Source of the DNA: JAWVZY01 sp033721955
GTDB lineage: Bacteria; Patescibacteriota; Minisyncoccia; Spechtbacterales; 2-12-FULL-38-22
Length of the DNA stretch: 22,791 nucleotides
Direction: 5' to 3'
Assembly: GCA_033721955.1 (NCBI GenBank)
Contig: JAWVZY010000010.1
Location: forward strand, 1 to 22,791
Shown: in pieces, positions 1-6,874 of the stretch
Layout: each line of letters opens with the position of its first letter
Position numbering within the stretch: the stretch's first letter is position 1
Position numbers and translations under genes: made by a program
The notes under the pieces: model-generated
What the model was told of the DNA's origin: nothing
The model's database searches: none
The model's input: only the letters and a program-made list of their open reading frames with translations

Positions 1-139
1 CCATGTCATCCGCGTGAACATGAAGAGTAAGGAGAACGCCCATTTCATCAACGACGCGATCTACCTTAACATCTTTTGGATTGTCCACGATGGACTTTAC
101 AACGAACTCAAGAAACTCTTGGTCTGATTGTTTAGCCAT
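1..139 (-). CDS. khpA: KH-domain RNA-binding protein KhpA (YlqC family), 3' end off the window
   Basis: Only the first 46 codons are visible, beginning MAKQSDQEFLEFVVKSIVDN and running to HVHADDM at the left edge. This N-terminus matches the small (about 75-80 residue) single-KH proteins of the KhpA/YlqC family, which bind RNA and in Firmicutes act with KhpB/Jag. The diagnostic GxxG loop should lie just beyond the edge, so the call rests on the N-terminal pattern and on position: khpA directly follows rpsP in many bacteria, usually ahead of rimM and trmD. The ATG is preceded by no clear ribosome binding site. A good promoter lies in the 75-nt gap and the end of rpsP, so it may be transcribed separately. 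Confidence 0.85.
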   Translation of the reverse strand, partial: MAKQSDQEFLEFVVKSIVDNPKDVKVDRVVDEMGVLLTLHVHADDM

Positions 140-202
140 AACTGCGTTTCTTGATTAATTGTGTCTTTATATAAATCTGACGACCTTTCTGAATTATACG
201 CT

Positions 203-231
203 ATTGTACTCTATTTATTCCTTTTTGTCAA
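203..231 (-). promoter_or_regulatory. Promoter for khpA overlapping the 3' end of rpsP
   Basis: On the minus strand a perfect -35 TTGACA (226-231) lies inside the last codons of rpsP. It is 17 nt from TACAAT (203-208), and a second -10-like TATAAT lies at 193-198. Transcription would start near 196, giving khpA a leader of about 57 nt. Seen by eye only; the spacing and hexamers are close to sigma-70 consensus. Confidence 0.55.
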
Positions 232-817
232 CCTCTTTTTCTTCTTTTTCATCCTCTTTATCTTCAGTAGGTTTTTCTTCTTCAGGTTTCTTTTCTTCTT
301 TATCTTCTGATTCAGATGTACCTTCTTTGTCTTCAGATTCCTTTTTCTCTTTATCCTCTGACTTAGGTGCATCTTCTTGCTTGCTTTCTTCTGCCTTTTC
401 TTCGGCCTGAGCTTCTTTTTCTCCCCCTTCTTCAGCTTGTTCGTTTTTTTCATTATCTTTAGCATCTTCGGCTTTAGATTCGTCAGGTGCCTCTTCTTTG
501 CCCTCAGAACTCTTTTCTTCCTCTTCAGCAGCTGCTGCCTTCTTTTTACCAGGCTTTCGAGAATGTACAGCTATCTTTTCCCCCTCCATAAGACCTTCAC
601 GTATTAAAAGATTGTGCACACTGTCAGTTGGTTGAACACCAACACTAAGCCAGTGCTCTATTCTGTCTTTTTTAAGTTGCGCCTGCTTAAGGCGAGGATT
701 ATAAAAACCCACCGCCTCTAAATATTTTCCCTTAGGCGGGGCTGTATTTTCAGTCACAACCAAGCGAAAACTTGGATCATGACGTCTTCCTACTCTTCTG
801 AGTCGTAATTTTAACAT
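215..817 (-). CDS. rpsP: 30S ribosomal protein S16 with long charged C-terminal tail
   Basis: Residues 1-90 are a standard S16: MLKLRLRRVGRRHDPSFRLV at the start, then the conserved YNP (39-41), an ERIEHWL-like segment (DRIEHWL, 51-57) and PTDSV (63-67). S16 binds 16S rRNA and helps assemble the small subunit. The family is usually 80-100 residues; this one is 200, because residues about 91-200 form a low-complexity Glu/Lys/Asp/Ser/Ala tail. The tail is in frame with no break, so it appears to be real coding sequence, probably disordered. The gene lies 32 nt downstream of rnc in a minus-strand cluster and precedes khpA, a common gene pair. No Shine-Dalgarno is seen; a weak TTGACC and TATACA pair lies between rnc and the start. 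Confidence 0.95.
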   Translation of the reverse strand: MLKLRLRRVGRRHDPSFRLVVTENTAPPKGKYLEAVGFYNPRLKQAQLKKDRIEHWLSVGVQPTDSVHNLLIREGLMEGEKIAVHSRKPGKKKAAAAEEEEKSSEGKEEAPDESKAEDAKDNEKNEQAEEGGEKEAQAEEKAEESKQEDAPKSEDKEKKESEDKEGTSESEDKEEKKPEEEKPTEDKEDEKEEKEVDKKE

Positions 818-849
818 GGTTATTACTGTATATTATTTTTATCTTATGG

Positions 850-1545
850 TCAAGTATTCCAGCCCTTTTTTTCAAGAGCAGCCCTTGCAGCTTTTTCTTG
901 TGCTTCCTGTTTACTCGAGCCTTTACCCTTGGCAATAAGGTCACTATCAAGATATACACCCACTTCAAATGTTTTTGCATGATCAGGGCCGCTATCGCTT
1001 AAAACTTCATAAGTAGGCGTTACACTTACCTTTTCCTGAGCTAATTCCTGAAATAAGCTTTTTGGGTCTTTGTAAAGTTCTTTTTCTATAATGCGCGGCA
1101 ATTCCTTTAAGATGTGCTCGCGTATAAATTTCGTACACGCCTTTATGCCCTCATCCAGATAAAGAGCGCCAATAAAGGCCTCCATCGCGTTTGCCAGGAT
1201 ATATTGCCTTGCTCGGCCAGTATCTTTTTGTTCGCCCTTAGATAAAAGAATAAAGTCATTAAAATTCAGTTCATCTGCCACGTGTGAGAGCATTTTACTA
1301 TTTACAAGTGCCGCCCTCCAACTCGTAAGCTCCCCCTCGGGATTATCATAATTTTTATACAGATATTCGGTAACAACGATCTCAAGCACAGCATCTCCTA
1401 AAAACTCCAGGCGCTCGTTATGATCTAATTCTATTTTGGGATGTTCATTCAAATAAGAGCGGTGAATAAACGCCTGAGTTAAAAGATCCTTATTCTTAAA
1501 TTTTATACCAAGTGAGTCTTCAAGTTTGGAAAAATCTTTCTTCAT
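850..1545 (-). CDS. rnc: Ribonuclease III
   Basis: This double-strand-specific endoribonuclease processes rRNA precursors and other structured RNAs. At 231 residues it has the usual size. The nuclease domain (about 1-155) carries the signature NERLEFLGDAVLE (43-55) and MEAFIGALYLDEG (121-133). The dsRNA-binding domain fills about 160-229 (PKSLFQELAQ to SSKQEAQEKAARAALEKK). I chose the ATG at 1545 because the eight extra codons possible upstream come from an intergenic repeat and look non-genic. Asn119 stands where Escherichia coli has the metal ligand Asp114, while Glu122 matches Glu117; the other acidic ligands are present. The gene lies between nusB (108 nt upstream) and rpsP. Confidence 0.95.
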   Translation of the reverse strand: MKKDFSKLEDSLGIKFKNKDLLTQAFIHRSYLNEHPKIELDHNERLEFLGDAVLEIVVTEYLYKNYDNPEGELTSWRAALVNSKMLSHVADELNFNDFILLSKGEQKDTGRARQYILANAMEAFIGALYLDEGIKACTKFIREHILKELPRIIEKELYKDPKSLFQELAQEKVSVTPTYEVLSDSGPDHAKTFEVGVYLDSDLIAKGKGSSKQEAQEKAARAALEKKGWNT

Positions 1546-1550
1546 AAAAA

Positions 1551-1650
1551 TCCAAATGACAAAATCCAAATTCCAAATAAATGATTAGATTCCAAATGAC
1601 AAAAACTGTTTAAAGATTAATATCATTTAGCATTTGAGCTTTGACATTTG
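1551..1650. repeat. AT-rich intergenic repeat between nusB and rnc
   Basis: The block TCCAAATGACAAAA occurs at 1551-1564 and again at 1591-1604. Between them are partial copies (TCCAAATTCCAAATAAATGA), and degenerate inverted copies (GACATTTGATA) follow near 1640. It has no coding potential of its own but supplies a spurious in-frame extension of rnc. Related AT-rich spacers occur at 3630-3661 and 21048-21074. Confidence 0.7.
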
Positions 1651-1653
1651 ATA

Positions 1654-2151
1654 TTACTTCTTACCCTTCTCTCCTTTTTTATTATCTTTATCTTTATCTT
1701 TTTTTTCTGTTTTTTGATTCTTGCCCGGCTCCCCTATCTCTCTATATATAGTACCCATGACACCATTTATAAATCTTCCTGAACTCTCGCCCCCATAGTT
1801 TTTGGCAAGTTCTATTGCCTCGTTAATAGCTACTTTAGGGGGAACTTCTTTTCTGGGGCCCCATAAAAGTTCGTATATGCCTAAGCGCAAAACATTGCGA
1901 TCTACCAGATTTATTTGATCTATTGGCCACTCGGGCGCTGTCTTTTCAATTATCTTGTCTATTTTATCTATATTCTCAATAGTTTCATTAACAAGGCGCT
2001 TTATAAAGCCGTGTTCCTTTTCAAGGCCAGGGCCATATTCTTCAATATTTTTATCTGTAAATTCCTTAATTTTATCGTTATCCCTACCCCAAAAATCCCA
2101 CTCAAACAGTGTCTGCATTGCAATTGAACGAGCTAAGTGTCTACTTGCCAT
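1654..2151 (-). CDS. nusB: Transcription antitermination factor NusB
   Basis: NusB binds boxA RNA with S10 (NusE) and promotes antitermination and folding of rRNA transcripts. The 165-residue protein begins MASRHLARSIAMQTLFEWDF, a typical NusB opening (SRxxAR...xQxLF). It keeps the all-helical pattern through VDRNVLRLGIYELLW, PPKVAINEAIELAKNYGGESSGRFINGVMG. The last 25 or so residues are a Lys/Asp/Glu-rich tail absent from most homologues. The gene starts 14 nt after rpmF, so the two are probably cotranscribed. The 108-nt repeat-containing spacer separates it from rnc. Confidence 0.95.
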   Translation of the reverse strand: MASRHLARSIAMQTLFEWDFWGRDNDKIKEFTDKNIEEYGPGLEKEHGFIKRLVNETIENIDKIDKIIEKTAPEWPIDQINLVDRNVLRLGIYELLWGPRKEVPPKVAINEAIELAKNYGGESSGRFINGVMGTIYREIGEPGKNQKTEKKDKDKDNKKGEKGKK

Positions 2152-2165
2152 AATTTGTTAATGAA

Positions 2166-2438
2166 TTATTTTTTAGAAAGATCCTCCATATTGAGAGGGC
2201 CGGATTTCTCTTGTTCTTCAAGTTCTTTTTCTTTTCGCTTTTTCTCGCGCCTTGTCATTTTGCGTGTTATATCTATGTATTCCCTGCCTTTATAAGTGCC
2301 GCAATTTTGACATACCCTGTGTGGCATCTTCAACTCACCACATTTTTTACATGCAGTTAAGCTTTTCTTTTTAAGCGCGTGATGTGAGCGACGATTATTT
2401 CGACGGGACTTGGTCTTCCGTTGCTTTGGTACAGCCAT
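2166..2438 (-). CDS. rpmF: 50S ribosomal protein L32
   Basis: The N-terminus MAVPKQRKTKSRRNNRRSHH and a four-cysteine zinc ribbon (Cys30, Cys33, Cys43, Cys46) identify the zinc-binding form of L32. Usual length is 55-65 residues. Here it is 90, because residues from about 58 onward (RKMTRREKKRKEKELEEQEK) form a charged helical extension. L32 is a late-assembling large-subunit protein near the peptidyl transferase region. It lies between rnhB (76-nt gap with a promoter-like pair) and nusB. Confidence 0.95.
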   Translation of the reverse strand: MAVPKQRKTKSRRNNRRSHHALKKKSLTACKKCGELKMPHRVCQNCGTYKGREYIDITRKMTRREKKRKEKELEEQEKSGPLNMEDLSKK

Positions 2439-2471
2439 AAAACTTAGATTTTCATATTAATTAACCTGTAT

Positions 2472-2500
2472 ACTATAACTAAACTTTAACAAAAATGCAA
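2472..2500 (-). promoter_or_regulatory. Possible promoter for rpmF-nusB
   Basis: In the rnhB-rpmF gap, on the minus strand, TTGCAT (2495-2500) is 17 nt from TATAGT (2472-2477), with TATACA just downstream. The -10 is good (5 of 6) and the -35 poor (3 of 6). The start would fall near 2465, giving a leader of about 27 nt. Confidence 0.35.
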
Positions 2501-2514
2501 GGATTAGACAAGTA

Positions 2515-3141
2515 TTACGATAATCTGAATGATTTGCGATGTATGGGTGAGGGGCCATGTTTTTTAAGCATTTTATAGTGTAATTCTGTACCATAACCCT
2601 TGTGTAGATCGAAGCGGTACTGAGGATATTTTTTATGATAATAGGTTGCCATACTCCTATCACGCTTCACCTTTGCCACAATTGAGGCAGCGGCAACAGA
2701 GGGCACCAGGTTATCTGCCCTTCTAATACCCCTATAGCTTACATCCCTTAAAACTTCGCCCCTGTATGGAAATTTATCTATAATCGCAAAGTCAGGATTT
2801 TTATCCAATTTTTTTACAGCACGGCGCATTGCAAGAACTGATGCGTGATGAATTTGCTTTTTATCTATAGTTGAAGGAAAGCAGGATGAAGTTGCAAAAT
2901 CTACTTTTCCTTCTTTTTTTAACTGTTTAAAGTTTTCATATAAACTTTTTCTCTGTTTTTCGCTTAAAAGCTTAGAATCGCGCAATAATTTTAACTCCGC
3001 AGTCAAATCTGTATAAAATACAAAAGCCCCTACAGTAACAGGGCCGGCCAAAGGACCGCGGCCTACCTCATCAAGACCTGCTATATATAGGTAGCCGTGT
3101 TTATCTTTTAACTTTTTTTCAAAATTTAAATCTATAGTCAT
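2515..3141 (-). CDS. rnhB: Ribonuclease HII
   Basis: RNase HII removes ribonucleotides from DNA and RNA primers from hybrids. The 208-residue protein has the signature AGLDEVGRGPLAGPV (21-35), with catalytic Asp24 and Glu25, then RDSKLLSEKQR (54-64), a third carboxylate at Asp122 (IIDKF), and AAASIVAKVKRD (150-161) with Asp161. The usual VDG or IDG after the third aspartate is replaced by IDK, an oddity outside the catalytic residue itself. It is the first gene after the terminator at 3161-3192. An extended -10 element ends 6 nt before the ATG, so its mRNA may be leaderless. Confidence 0.95.
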   Translation of the reverse strand: MTIDLNFEKKLKDKHGYLYIAGLDEVGRGPLAGPVTVGAFVFYTDLTAELKLLRDSKLLSEKQRKSLYENFKQLKKEGKVDFATSSCFPSTIDKKQIHHASVLAMRRAVKKLDKNPDFAIIDKFPYRGEVLRDVSYRGIRRADNLVPSVAAASIVAKVKRDRSMATYYHKKYPQYRFDLHKGYGTELHYKMLKKHGPSPIHRKSFRLS

Positions 3142-3147
3142 AACTAC

Positions 3148-3156
3148 ATTTTATCA
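3148..3156 (-). promoter_or_regulatory. Extended -10 element placing the start at the rnhB ATG
   Basis: Minus-strand TGATAAAAT (TGN plus TAAAAT at 3148-3153) lies 6 nt before the rnhB ATG, so the predicted +1 is the A of the ATG. No -35 match is seen; that position falls in the upstream terminator. A leaderless transcript is inferred. Confidence 0.4.
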
Positions 3157-3160
3157 TAAT

Positions 3161-3192
3161 CAAAATAAAAACCCGCCAACGCGTTGGCGGGT
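3161..3192 (-). terminator. Rho-independent terminator after the 3201-3533 gene
   Basis: A perfect 11-bp inverted repeat (ACCCGCCAACG/CGTTGGCGGGT, 3171-3192) is followed on the minus strand by TTTTATTTTG. It sits 8 nt after the stop of the hypothetical gene and before rnhB. The plus-strand side lacks a T tract. Confidence 0.85.
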
Positions 3193-3200
3193 TTAAGGTA

Positions 3201-3533
3201 CTATTTAATCCAAATTATTATCTTGCTATTGCCTTCAATCAAAGAATGGGTTACTTCGGTCCATCCGGCATCTCTTAACTTACTGAGCACAACGCCTAAT
3301 ATATAATCTGTGCGCCTATCTCCAGCCTTGCCTTCTCGATCCCATGTTATTTCAATAAATTCAGGGGATGGATTTATAGATGTTGCTTCTTCCAATTTTT
3401 TTCTTAAATCCTGCAAAAGATGACTTACATCATCTTTTTCAGCTCCTATCTTATCCCAAAAAACTTCGTCTCTTCTTGGCAAGATATTTTTATCATCATT
3501 AGCTGCAGATGATCCAATTTCTACTGCACTCAT
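3201..3533 (-). CDS. Hypothetical protein, 110 residues
   Basis: I do not recognise a family. The protein begins MSAVEIGSSAANDD. It has a probably disordered N-terminus (about 1-25), a helical stretch around VSHLLQDLRKKLEEA, a beta-like EFIEITW, a second helix DYILGVVLSKLRDAGW, and ends with the hydrophobic strand SKIIIWIK. This reads as a small alpha/beta domain with no signal peptide or membrane segment. The ATG at 3533 is preferred over a TTG at 3557 because AGAAGGGAAGAAG directly precedes it, giving a reasonable ribosome binding site. It has its own terminator and a TTGACA about 70 nt upstream without a convincing -10. It diverges from dnaE. Confidence 0.7.
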   Translation of the reverse strand: MSAVEIGSSAANDDKNILPRRDEVFWDKIGAEKDDVSHLLQDLRKKLEEATSINPSPEFIEITWDREGKAGDRRTDYILGVVLSKLRDAGWTEVTHSLIEGNSKIIIWIK

Positions 3534-3644
3534 CTTCTTCCCTTCTCTTGGCAACAAGTATGCGCAAAATTATTTTCACATAAAGTGTGACTGCTAACAA
3601 CTCTTGTCAAAAATATATTGTATTGTTTAGTTAAAAATTAAAAA

Positions 3645-3674
3645 TTGGAAATTGAAAATTAAATGGTGTAAAAT
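3645..3674 (+). promoter_or_regulatory. Probable dnaE promoter
   Basis: TTGGAA (3645-3650), an 18-nt spacer, then TAAAAT (3669-3674). The predicted start is 3681, one base before the dnaE ATG, so the message would be essentially leaderless. The -35 lies inside an AT-rich repeat-like stretch (AAAATTGGAAATTGAAAATT), which weakens the call. Confidence 0.4.
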
Positions 3675-3681
3675 ATAGTTA

Positions 3682-6600
3682 ATGTCCGATTCTAAAAACA
3701 AATTTACTCACTTGCATGTGCATACTCATTATTCGCTTCTCGATGGATTAAGTAAGATCGGGGAGCTTTTAGATTATGTAAAAGAAAACGGAATGGATTC
3801 TATAGCAATTACAGATCATGGAAATATGTATGGAGCTATAGAATTTTACCAGGCGGCAAAAAAAAGAGGCGTAAAACCAATAATAGGGATTGAGGGATAC
3901 ATAGCTACAGGAGATATGCGAGATAAGCGTCCCGGAATAGATGATAAGCGCTGGCATATTGTCCTGCTTGCTGAAAACAACACTGGATATAAAAACTTAA
4001 TTAAATTAACTACAGAAGCTCATTTAGAGGGGTTTTATTATAAGCCCCGTTTTGATAAAAAACTGCTTAAAAAATATTCAGAGGGCATAATAGCACTTAG
4101 CGGTTGCCTTGGGGCTGAAATACCAACACTAATCCAAAATAAAAAAATAGATAAAGCGCGTGAAGCAATTGCCGAATATAAAGATATATTTGGAGAAAAT
4201 AACTTTTTTCTTGAAGCACAATCCCACCCCAATCTAAAAGAACAAGGAGAGGTTAATGAAGTATTATATAAATTAGCTGATGAAACAAATACTCCCCTTG
4301 TTGCAACTCAGGACTCGCATTATACAAAACCTGAAGACCTTGAAGCGCACGATATTTTACTTGCTATTCAAACAGGGAATCAAATAACTGATAAAAATCG
4401 TCTAACTCTAAAAGATGATGATTTCTCTGTGAAACCGCCGGCACAAATGATCGAAGAGTTCGCCCACAGACCTGATGCTATAGAAAATACTCAAAAAATA
4501 GCTGAGCGCTGCAATGTAGAAATTACACTGGGCGAATATCAACTTCCTCACTTCAAAGTCCCTAATGGACATACGGCTGATTCATACCTCAGAGAACTAT
4601 GCGAGAAAGGCCTTCCAAAAAGATATGGAGAAAATCCCGGAGAAGAGATTTTGGAAAGATTAGATTATGAATTATCTATTATTAAAAAAACCGGTTTTGC
4701 ATCCTACTTTTTGATAGTGCATGATTTTGTAAATTGGGCTAAACAGCAAGGAATCGCTGTGGGGCCGGGACGAGGTTCTGCTGCAGGATCCATAGTTTCC
4801 TATCTGCTTAATGTGACTAATATAGACCCTATAGAATTTGAACTTTTATTCGAAAGGTTTCTAAACCCCGAAAGAATAAGCATGCCTGATATTGATCTTG
4901 ATTTTGCAGATCACAGACGAGATGAGGTATTAGAATATGTTAGTGAAAAATATGGCAAAGATAAAGTAGCTCAAATCATAACTTTTGGAACAATGGCGGC
5001 ACGCGCGGCAATTCGCGATGCAGGCCGTGCGCTTGGTCTCTCTTATGATTATTGCGATAAAGTGGCTAAGCTAATTCCTATGTTCTATAAGCTTGATAAA
5101 GCACTTAACGAGGTGACAGAGCTTAGCGAGCTATACAATAGCGATAATGAAGCAAAACGCCTTATAGACAGCGCGCGCCGGCTTGAGGGAGTTGTGCGCC
5201 ACGCATCAGTGCACGCATGCGGGGTTGTAATGACAAAAGAACCTCTTACAGAGATGGTTCCTCTACAGCGCTCTACGCAAAATCAAGATAGTATAATAAC
5301 CCAATATGAAATGCATGCAGTTGAAGATCTTGGACTTCTAAAAATGGATTTTCTTGGATTAAAAAACCTCACTATTATTGAAAAGACACTAAATGCTATA
5401 AAGGTGCGCCACAACAAAGATGTAGATATTGAAAATATACCCCTGGATGATGAAAAAACATACAAGCTACTGCAGAGAGGAGACACAAGCGGTGTATTCC
5501 AACTTGAAAGTTCGGGCATGCGCAGATACCTTAAAGAATTAGTACCCACGGAATTTGAAGACATTATTGTTATGATATCTCTTTACCGCCCCGGGCCAAT
5601 GGAACTTATACCTGACTACATTGCACGAAAGCATGGCAAAAAAGAAATAAAATATACCCACCCTAAGCTTGAGCCAATCCTTAAAAATACCTATGGTGTC
5701 GGAGTTTATCAGGAGCAGATGATGCAGATAGCGCGAAACTTAGCTGGCTTTTCCCTGGCTGAAGCCGATACGCTTAGAAAAGCAATAGGTAAAAAAATAA
5801 AAAAGCTCTTAAACGAACAGAAAGAAAAACTCATAACCGGAATGATGGATAACGGCATAGACGGCAAAACTGCACAAAAAATATGGGATTTATTTCCTCC
5901 TTTTGCAAGATACGGCTTTAACCGCTCCCATGCTGCATGTTATGCGAGAATTGCGTATGAAACAGCTTATCTTAAAGCCCACTACCCTATTGAATTCTTT
6001 GCCGCGCTGTTAAATGCCGAACAAAAGAATATAGACCGGCTTTCCTTTATTATTGAGGAGGCAAACGCTATGGATATAGAAATACTGCCTCCTTCTGTTA
6101 ACGACAGCGGGCATGACTTTACTGTTGTTGATCAAAATACTATACGCTTTGGGCTCGCGGCTATTAAAAATGTTGGAGAAAATATTGTAAATGAAATAAT
6201 TGAAGAAAGAGATAATCAAGGGCGCTTTGAATCTTTAGAAGATTTTTTGGAAAGAGTTCTTTCTAAAGACCTTAATAAAAAATCGCTGGAAAGCTTAATT
6301 AAAGCAGGTGCCTTAGATGAATTTAATGAGCGCAATATGCTACTTGAAAATTTAGATAGTTTACTGCAATATTCAAGAGAGCATAAAAGTGCTGAAGCAT
6401 CAGGCCAGGCAAATCTATTCGCCGGAACTGAAGCTGCTTCAAGTTCAAAATTAACACTTAAAGATACAAAGCCGGCAAGCTCACAACAAAAACTAAATTG
6501 GGAAAAAGAACTTCTTGGATTCTATATTACAGGGCATCCCTTAAAAGAGTTTAAGGGAAAAATTAAAAATATTACCCCCCTAAGAGAGCTCCAAGGAAAA

Positions 6601-6870
6601 TCAACCTCCAATAAGGTTAGGATAAACGCAGTAATACATACCTCCAAAAAGATAATTACAAAAAATGGCAAGCCAATGATGTTTTTGGGACTTGAAGATC
6701 TTACAGGAAAAATGGAGGCAATTATATTTCCCAATCTTATGGAAAAAAGAGTTTCTATTCTTGAGGAAAATAAGGTTATAATTGCTGTGGGTAAAGTAAA
6801 TTCAAGAGGTGGTGAGGCAAAGTTTATATGTGATAATATAAAAGAACTAAGACCTGACATGTTTGCATAA
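3682..6870 (+). CDS. dnaE: DNA polymerase III alpha subunit (DnaE type)
   Basis: This is the replicative C-family polymerase, 1062 residues (E. coli 1160). Domains in order: PHP (about 8-290), opening with HLHVHTHYSLLDG and including ITDHGNMYG, GIEGY, LSGCLGAE and TQDSHY. The palm has GPGRGSAAGSIVSYL and PDIDLDF with catalytic Asp403 and Asp405, and the third carboxylate Asp556 in KMDFLGL. Fingers include SLYRPGPMELIPDYI and FNRSHAACYA. A helix-hairpin-helix region follows, and the C-terminal OB fold is about 945-1030 (VRINAVIHTSKKI to MEAIIFPN). The PHP metal-binding residues look intact, unlike E. coli. There is no exonuclease domain of the PolC kind. The start is set by the conserved N-terminus; no Shine-Dalgarno. 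thrS follows after 4 nt. Confidence 0.97.
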   Translation: MSDSKNKFTHLHVHTHYSLLDGLSKIGELLDYVKENGMDSIAITDHGNMYGAIEFYQAAKKRGVKPIIGIEGYIATGDMRDKRPGIDDKRWHIVLLAENNTGYKNLIKLTTEAHLEGFYYKPRFDKKLLKKYSEGIIALSGCLGAEIPTLIQNKKIDKAREAIAEYKDIFGENNFFLEAQSHPNLKEQGEVNEVLYKLADETNTPLVATQDSHYTKPEDLEAHDILLAIQTGNQITDKNRLTLKDDDFSVKPPAQMIEEFAHRPDAIENTQKIAERCNVEITLGEYQLPHFKVPNGHTADSYLRELCEKGLPKRYGENPGEEILERLDYELSIIKKTGFASYFLIVHDFVNWAKQQGIAVGPGRGSAAGSIVSYLLNVTNIDPIEFELLFERFLNPERISMPDIDLDFADHRRDEVLEYVSEKYGKDKVAQIITFGTMAARAAIRDAGRALGLSYDYCDKVAKLIPMFYKLDKALNEVTELSELYNSDNEAKRLIDSARRLEGVVRHASVHACGVVMTKEPLTEMVPLQRSTQNQDSIITQYEMHAVEDLGLLKMDFLGLKNLTIIEKTLNAIKVRHNKDVDIENIPLDDEKTYKLLQRGDTSGVFQLESSGMRRYLKELVPTEFEDIIVMISLYRPGPMELIPDYIARKHGKKEIKYTHPKLEPILKNTYGVGVYQEQMMQIARNLAGFSLAEADTLRKAIGKKIKKLLNEQKEKLITGMMDNGIDGKTAQKIWDLFPPFARYGFNRSHAACYARIAYETAYLKAHYPIEFFAALLNAEQKNIDRLSFIIEEANAMDIEILPPSVNDSGHDFTVVDQNTIRFGLAAIKNVGENIVNEIIEERDNQGRFESLEDFLERVLSKDLNKKSLESLIKAGALDEFNERNMLLENLDSLLQYSREHKSAEASGQANLFAGTEAASSSKLTLKDTKPASSQQKLNWEKELLGFYITGHPLKEFKGKIKNITPLRELQGKSTSNKVRINAVIHTSKKIITKNGKPMMFLGLEDLTGKMEAIIFPNLMEKRVSILEENKVIIAVGKVNSRGGEAKFICDNIKELRPDMFA

Positions 6871-6874
6871 TAAT

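Noticed and set aside
159..410. Ser/Phe-rich plus-strand frame opposite the S16 tail
   Set aside because: A mirror of the Glu/Lys codons of the rpsP tail, not an independent gene.
1546..1569. Upstream start for rnc adding eight residues
   Set aside because: The added residues come from the intergenic repeat; the ATG at 1545 gives a standard RNase III N-terminus.
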